Origin: Endozoicomonas sp965261315
GTDB lineage: Bacteria; Pseudomonadota; Gammaproteobacteria; Pseudomonadales; Endozoicomonadaceae
Reading direction: 5' to 3'
DNA length: 64,000 nt
Assembly (NCBI GenBank): GCA_965261315.1
Contig: CBDHDM010000031.1
Span: 62,001 to 126,000, forward strand
The translations under genes were made by a program, and so were the position numbers. Under the pieces are notes generated by a model. It searched no databases and was not told where the DNA came from. It saw only the letters and a program-made list of their open reading frames with translations. Positions 60,722 to 64,000 of the stretch are shown here, in pieces; the stretch's first letter is position 1, and each line of letters opens with the position of its first letter.

Positions 60722-62404
60722 ATGAAATCACCCATTGACACCCTCATTTATCAGCCAAAATCCGCCCTGAGTTTACTGGCAGGAAGCGCTGAAACAGCTT
60801 TGGATCTGGAGGCCTTACTTGAGGCCATCCAGGCCATGGACGGTGTCATTCTCGAAAAAGACAATGTCATTCTTGAGAAAGACGACATTATCCAGAAAAA
60901 GTCTTTTGTCATCGAAGAGCAGAAAAAACGCATCGCTATTCTGGAAGAATACCTGCGTTTGGAACGTGCCCGCCTTTACGGTCGAAGCTCTGAAAAGTTC
61001 AGTGGTCAGGGTGAAATCTTCAATGAAGCAGAATTAACGGACTGTGCCGTTGATCCGGATGAAGATGCTCAGGAAGAAACAGAGGAAAGTCCAAAGCCCC
61101 CAAAGAAACGCAAGGGGCGTCAACCTCTGTCGCCGTCACTGCCGAGAGTCCAGGAACGTATTGAACTGACCGAAGAAGAAAAGCAGGGTGCCATTGAGAC
61201 CTTCTTCACCAAAGTCCGGGAAGAACTGGATATTATTCCTGCCAGGGTTCAGGTCAAGGAGATTATGCAGGAAAAAGCCGTATTCATTGTGAAGGATGAA
61301 CAGGGCGGAGAATCTCACGAAAAACGCGTCATTAAAGCCGCTGAACTCCCAAAGCACCCCATTCCAAAATCGGCGGTCACCGTCAACATGCTGGCCTGGA
61401 TCATCGGTGCCAAATATTGCGATGCCCTGCCACTGTATCGGCAGGAAAAGATACTGGCTCGTTATGGTGGCTCCATCACCCGGACGACGATGGCCAACTG
61501 GATGATCCGGTTATCCCTGCAGCTGCAGCCACTGATCAACCTGATGGAAGACCATCAGCGCACAGGGCATATCATGAATGCCGATGAGACCCGGGTTCAG
61601 GTGCTCAAGGAACTCAGTAAATCACTCCACTCTGATAAATATATGTGGGTGACACGGGGTGGTCCACCGGGGCAACCGGCGGTGCTGTTCCATTACGATC
61701 CTTCCAGAGGCAAGGAGGTTCCCCTGCGCCTGTTCGAAGGGTTTAGCGGTTACCTGCAAACTGACGGTTATGCCAGTTACAGCGCCGTGTGCAAAAAAGA
61801 AGGCATTATCCAGGTTGGCTGCTTTGATCATGTACGCCGTAAATTCACCGATGCCAAAAAAGGCGAAGCCAAACCGGGCAAGAAGGTGAAGAACAGCAAG
61901 GTCAGCAAAGCCGATGTTGCGTTGGGTAAAATCCGCAAGCTGTATGCCATTGAAGAGGCCATCAAAGGCCTGACTGCTCCGGAAAAGAAGACTCGGCGAC
62001 AACAGGAGAGCAAGCCCCTGCTGGATGACCTGCACCAGTGGTTACAGAAAAACATCACCCGGCTGGTACCTGACAGCCTGACCCATAAAGCAATGAGCTA
62101 TGCCCTGAACCAATGGCCGAAACTGGTCGTGTACTGTGAAGATGGGGATATCAATATCAGTAATGCAGCGGCGGAAAATGCTATCCGCCCCTTCACTCTT
62201 GGTCGCAAGAACTGGCTCTTTGCAGACACACCCAAGGGTGCCAAAGCCAGTGCCATCTATTACAGCCTGATTGAAAGCGCAAAAGGCAATGGGCTGGAGC
62301 CTTTCCAATACCTGAGCCACATTTTAAAAGAACTGCCTTACGCTGACACGATTGAGAAACTGGAACAGCTTCTGCCCTGGGCAGTGAAGGCGGCTCAAGA
62401 ATAA
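60722..62404 (+). CDS. tnpC: IS66 transposase TnpC
   Basis: A 560-residue DDE transposase. The N-terminus has a coiled coil containing repeated ILEKDNVILEKDDIIQKK-type heptads. Next come RLERARLYGRSSEKFSGQGEIFNEAE, the zinc-finger/linker region, and LLAWIIGAKYCDALPLYRQEKI. Catalytic motifs are HIMNADETRVQVLKE (D), YLQTDGYASYSAVCKKEGIIQVGCFDHVRRKFTDA (D), and NISNAAAENAIRPFTLGRKNWLFADTPKGAKASA (E). The frame and length are complete. Confidence 0.96.
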   Translation: MKSPIDTLIYQPKSALSLLAGSAETALDLEALLEAIQAMDGVILEKDNVILEKDDIIQKKSFVIEEQKKRIAILEEYLRLERARLYGRSSEKFSGQGEIFNEAELTDCAVDPDEDAQEETEESPKPPKKRKGRQPLSPSLPRVQERIELTEEEKQGAIETFFTKVREELDIIPARVQVKEIMQEKAVFIVKDEQGGESHEKRVIKAAELPKHPIPKSAVTVNMLAWIIGAKYCDALPLYRQEKILARYGGSITRTTMANWMIRLSLQLQPLINLMEDHQRTGHIMNADETRVQVLKELSKSLHSDKYMWVTRGGPPGQPAVLFHYDPSRGKEVPLRLFEGFSGYLQTDGYASYSAVCKKEGIIQVGCFDHVRRKFTDAKKGEAKPGKKVKNSKVSKADVALGKIRKLYAIEEAIKGLTAPEKKTRRQQESKPLLDDLHQWLQKNITRLVPDSLTHKAMSYALNQWPKLVVYCEDGDINISNAAAENAIRPFTLGRKNWLFADTPKGAKASAIYYSLIESAKGNGLEPFQYLSHILKELPYADTIEKLEQLLPWAVKAAQE

Positions 62405-62451
62405 GCAGATCTGTTGGGATTGGCTATAACGCTGGTTATATTGGCGCTTAC

Positions 62452-62798
62452 GCTGTAGTTGTAGGATTTAACCAGCTTTATCGTGGGCCCATCGGAGTAC
62501 AAATCATCAAAATTCAGCACCAGTTTCAGGTGCGGGTGCTCTCTGGCAATGTTCGCCAGAAGTCTTTTGAGAGCGGTTTGCTCACAGTCGTTTTTTGATG
62601 CATCTACCTGTTGAATTATGGGTTCCATCAATAGGGGCGAGATAGCCTTCCTCAAAATACTCAAATTGTTTGAGCCGCCCGGAGCGCTGAACATAGGCAA
62701 ACAGGGTCGTGAAAAACTTCCTCAAATATCGGGTTTCAATGGGATCGAGCAGTTCACGAAGGCGAGAGTCACTGGGGACTTTCTCAACGGAATAAAGG
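62452..62798 (-). pseudogene. Transposase remnant, copy C (ISNCY-like)
   Basis: On the minus strand, across frames: SRLRELLDPIETRYLRKFFT, TLFAYVQRSGRLKQFEYFEE, GYLAPIDGT. A deletion then joins ATTGATGGAAC to CCATAATTCAACAG, and the frame continues VDASKNDCEQTALKRLLANI, AREHPHLKLVLNFDDLYSDG, PTIKLVKSYNYS up to the IS66 end. It provides the parts missing from copies A and B. The right side is cut by the ISL3 element at about 62799. Confidence 0.8.
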
Positions 62799-64000
62799 GG
62801 CTCCTCGTCCTTTGCTGTGGATTTCGTCAGGAAATATAAGACATAATTCGGGCCGTTTTAATCTCTGCCGAAGTCGTGTCCAACCATGGATGGAAATCAG
62901 ATTTTTATACTCGGTCTTGGCTTGCAACATCCCTGGAAGCTGGTTGGTCAGCATTTGGATACCTCAAGCAAGCCTAATGCGCTAACACTTAATGTCGCAG
63001 CCGATCGTGGTAGCCTTTATCCTTGCCCATGTTGCGGTAAGGCCTGTCCTGCACACGACTTCAAAGCACTGACGTGGCGGCACCTAAACTTCTTTCAGCA
63101 TCACTGTTTTATCACTGCACAGGTGCCCAGAACCAAGTGCGAAGAACATGGAGTCCCGTGAATTAATGTCCCTTGGGCCAGAGAAAACAGCAAATTCACG
63201 CTGCTATTTGAGCAGGCACTGTTGATGCTGACTCGTGAGATGCCAGTAAAAGCTTGTGCCGAGTATATCGGCGTTCCTGATAAACGCATCTGGCGAGTGA
63301 TCAAGTATTATGTTGGCAGGGCTTTGTTAGAGATGGACCTCTCTGAGTTGAAAGCAATTGGCTTGGATGAGACGGCTTCTAAACGGGGTCACAATTACGT
63401 CACAGTATTCATCGACATGGAACGCACCGACAAGCCTGTTGTGTTTGCCACACCGGGCAAGGGCAAGAAAACGGTCATGCAATTCAAGGCGTTTCTCGAA
63501 GATCATCAGGGCAAAGCAGACAACATTCTGGAGGTGGTCTGTGATATGTCTCCAGCCTTTCTGGCAGCTGCCAAAGAAGAGCTTCCTAATGCCAATGTGA
63601 CCATTGACTGGTTTCATGTGGTGCAACTGTTTACGAAAGCATTAGACGACGTTCGCAAAACGGAGCGAAAGTTTCGACACATCCCGAAAGCACTTCGCTG
63701 GGCCGTGCTTGCTGAACTGGAAGCAGGTGACTTACACACGGCAATTGCCTGGCAAATCAAAGAGAAATTACGCTGGATTCGCAAGGCTGAAACGGTCAGA
63801 GGCGCTCGCTGGCGTCTTTCGAACTTCATAAGTTACGCCAAGAAGAAGCTGGGTGATGTGGAGATCCTTGAGCCTGTACGCAAAGCTTTGGATACCGTAG
63901 AGCGCCATGCGGATAAGATCCTTGAGCGTTGGAGTTCAACCTACACAAATGCGCGCATGGAAGGGTTGAATAGTCTGTTCCAAGCTGCAAGGGCAAGAGT
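62799..64000 (+). mobile_element. ISL3-family element, left part (continues past the window)
   Basis: The left end begins near 62799 with GGCTCCTCGTCCTTTGCTGTGG-like sequence typical of ISL3 (GGCTCTTCGT...). It interrupts transposase copy C. The transposase frame follows at 62886, and the right end is outside the window. Confidence 0.75.
62886..64000 (+). pseudogene. ISL3-family transposase with one in-frame TGA (partial)
   Basis: The N-terminus has the ISL3 zinc-ribbon (YPCPCCGKACPAHDFKALTWRHLNFFQHHCFITAQVPRTKCEEHGV). TGA at 63159-63161 then interrupts; the same frame goes on INVPWARENSKFTLLFEQAL, MPVKACAEYIGVPDKRIWRV and so on. The catalytic parts are IGLDETASKRGHNYVTVFIDMER (D), VVCDMSPAFLAAAKEELPNANVTIDWFHVVQLF (D), and near the edge SSTYTNARMEGLNSLFQAARAR (E region). 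A single CGA-to-TGA change would explain the stop (GVPRINVPWAR is the expected family reading). The frame remains open to the window end. Confidence 0.88.

Larger units (their letters stand above)
59907..62451 (+). mobile_element. Complete IS66-family element, 2545 bp
   Basis: The left end GTAAGCGCCAAAATAACC (59907) and the right end, whose complement reads GTAAGCGCCAATATAACC (62451), are typical IS66 inverted repeats. Three genes tnpA-tnpB-tnpC are intact. The 8-base flanks differ (GGAAAGAG versus GCTGTAGT), so there is no target duplication. Confidence 0.93.

Noticed and set aside
49562..63161. UGA recoded as an amino acid in this organism
   Set aside because: Many well-supported genes here (rimP, nusA, truB, rpsO) end with TGA and are correctly sized, so UGA is a stop.

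Overview
The window looks like a chromosomal segment of a gammaproteobacterium, probably an Oceanospirillales/Endozoicomonas-like organism. This is an inference from three things: the conserved gene orders (initiator tRNA-rimP-nusA-infB-rbfA-truB-rpsO-pnp, and rpsU-yqeY-dnaG-rpoD with divergent tsaD-folB-folK), the presence of ast, putA and type IV pilus genes, and the heavy IS and intergenic-repeat load. No 16S rRNA or other decisive marker is present.

Layout. 1-1300: the end of an unknown gene, a frameshifted DUF4160 gene overlapping a DUF2442 gene, and a Uma2-like nuclease. 1460-10384: an LPS core/O-antigen cluster with a membrane protein, an O-antigen ligase, two GT4 and two GT2 glycosyltransferases, a GT32-like transferase and a hexapeptide acetyltransferase. 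One GT4 gene is split by an intact IS1182-family element with a clean CTAG target duplication. 10391-11644: an orphan membrane protein. 11846-15843: arginine succinyltransferase pathway genes astA-astD-astB. 15971-16414: an internally deleted transposase. 16717-26306: the translation/RNA-decay cluster, with a near-consensus promoter before initiator tRNA, a 24-bp repeat inside infB and a long hairpin in the pnp leader. 26317-31215 (minus strand): the macromolecular synthesis operon. 31579-33525: tsaD, folB and a divergent folK.

33651-40129 holds two long low-complexity-headed proteins of unknown function (minus strand, each with its own terminator) around cca and a cysteine-synthase-like enzyme. 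40591-40662 is a 12-copy hexanucleotide microsatellite ahead of putA (40914-44144). 44314-47058 holds pilB and a divergent pilA, the latter bracketed by two 114-bp repeats. 47200-48477 is a perfect-period array of nine 142-bp units, each made of two inverted REP hairpins with GTAG heads, followed directly by a REP-associated tyrosine transposase (RAYT).

49145-64000 is an accessory and decay zone. It contains a broken group II intron, ISAzo13, IS66-like and ISL3 remnants nested in each other, a 695-aa unknown protein, a decapitated cupin (RoxA-like) gene, an IS1380-like element, an istB fragment, a second group II intron, a complete IS66 element between two scrambled transposase fragments, and an ISL3 element running off the end.

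The housekeeping blocks form conventional operons. The most unusual parts are the RAYT/BIME array, the set of orphan proteins with disordered N-termini, a UGA codon at the identical position in both group II intron reverse transcriptases, and complementary deletion derivatives of one transposase that share a breakpoint.
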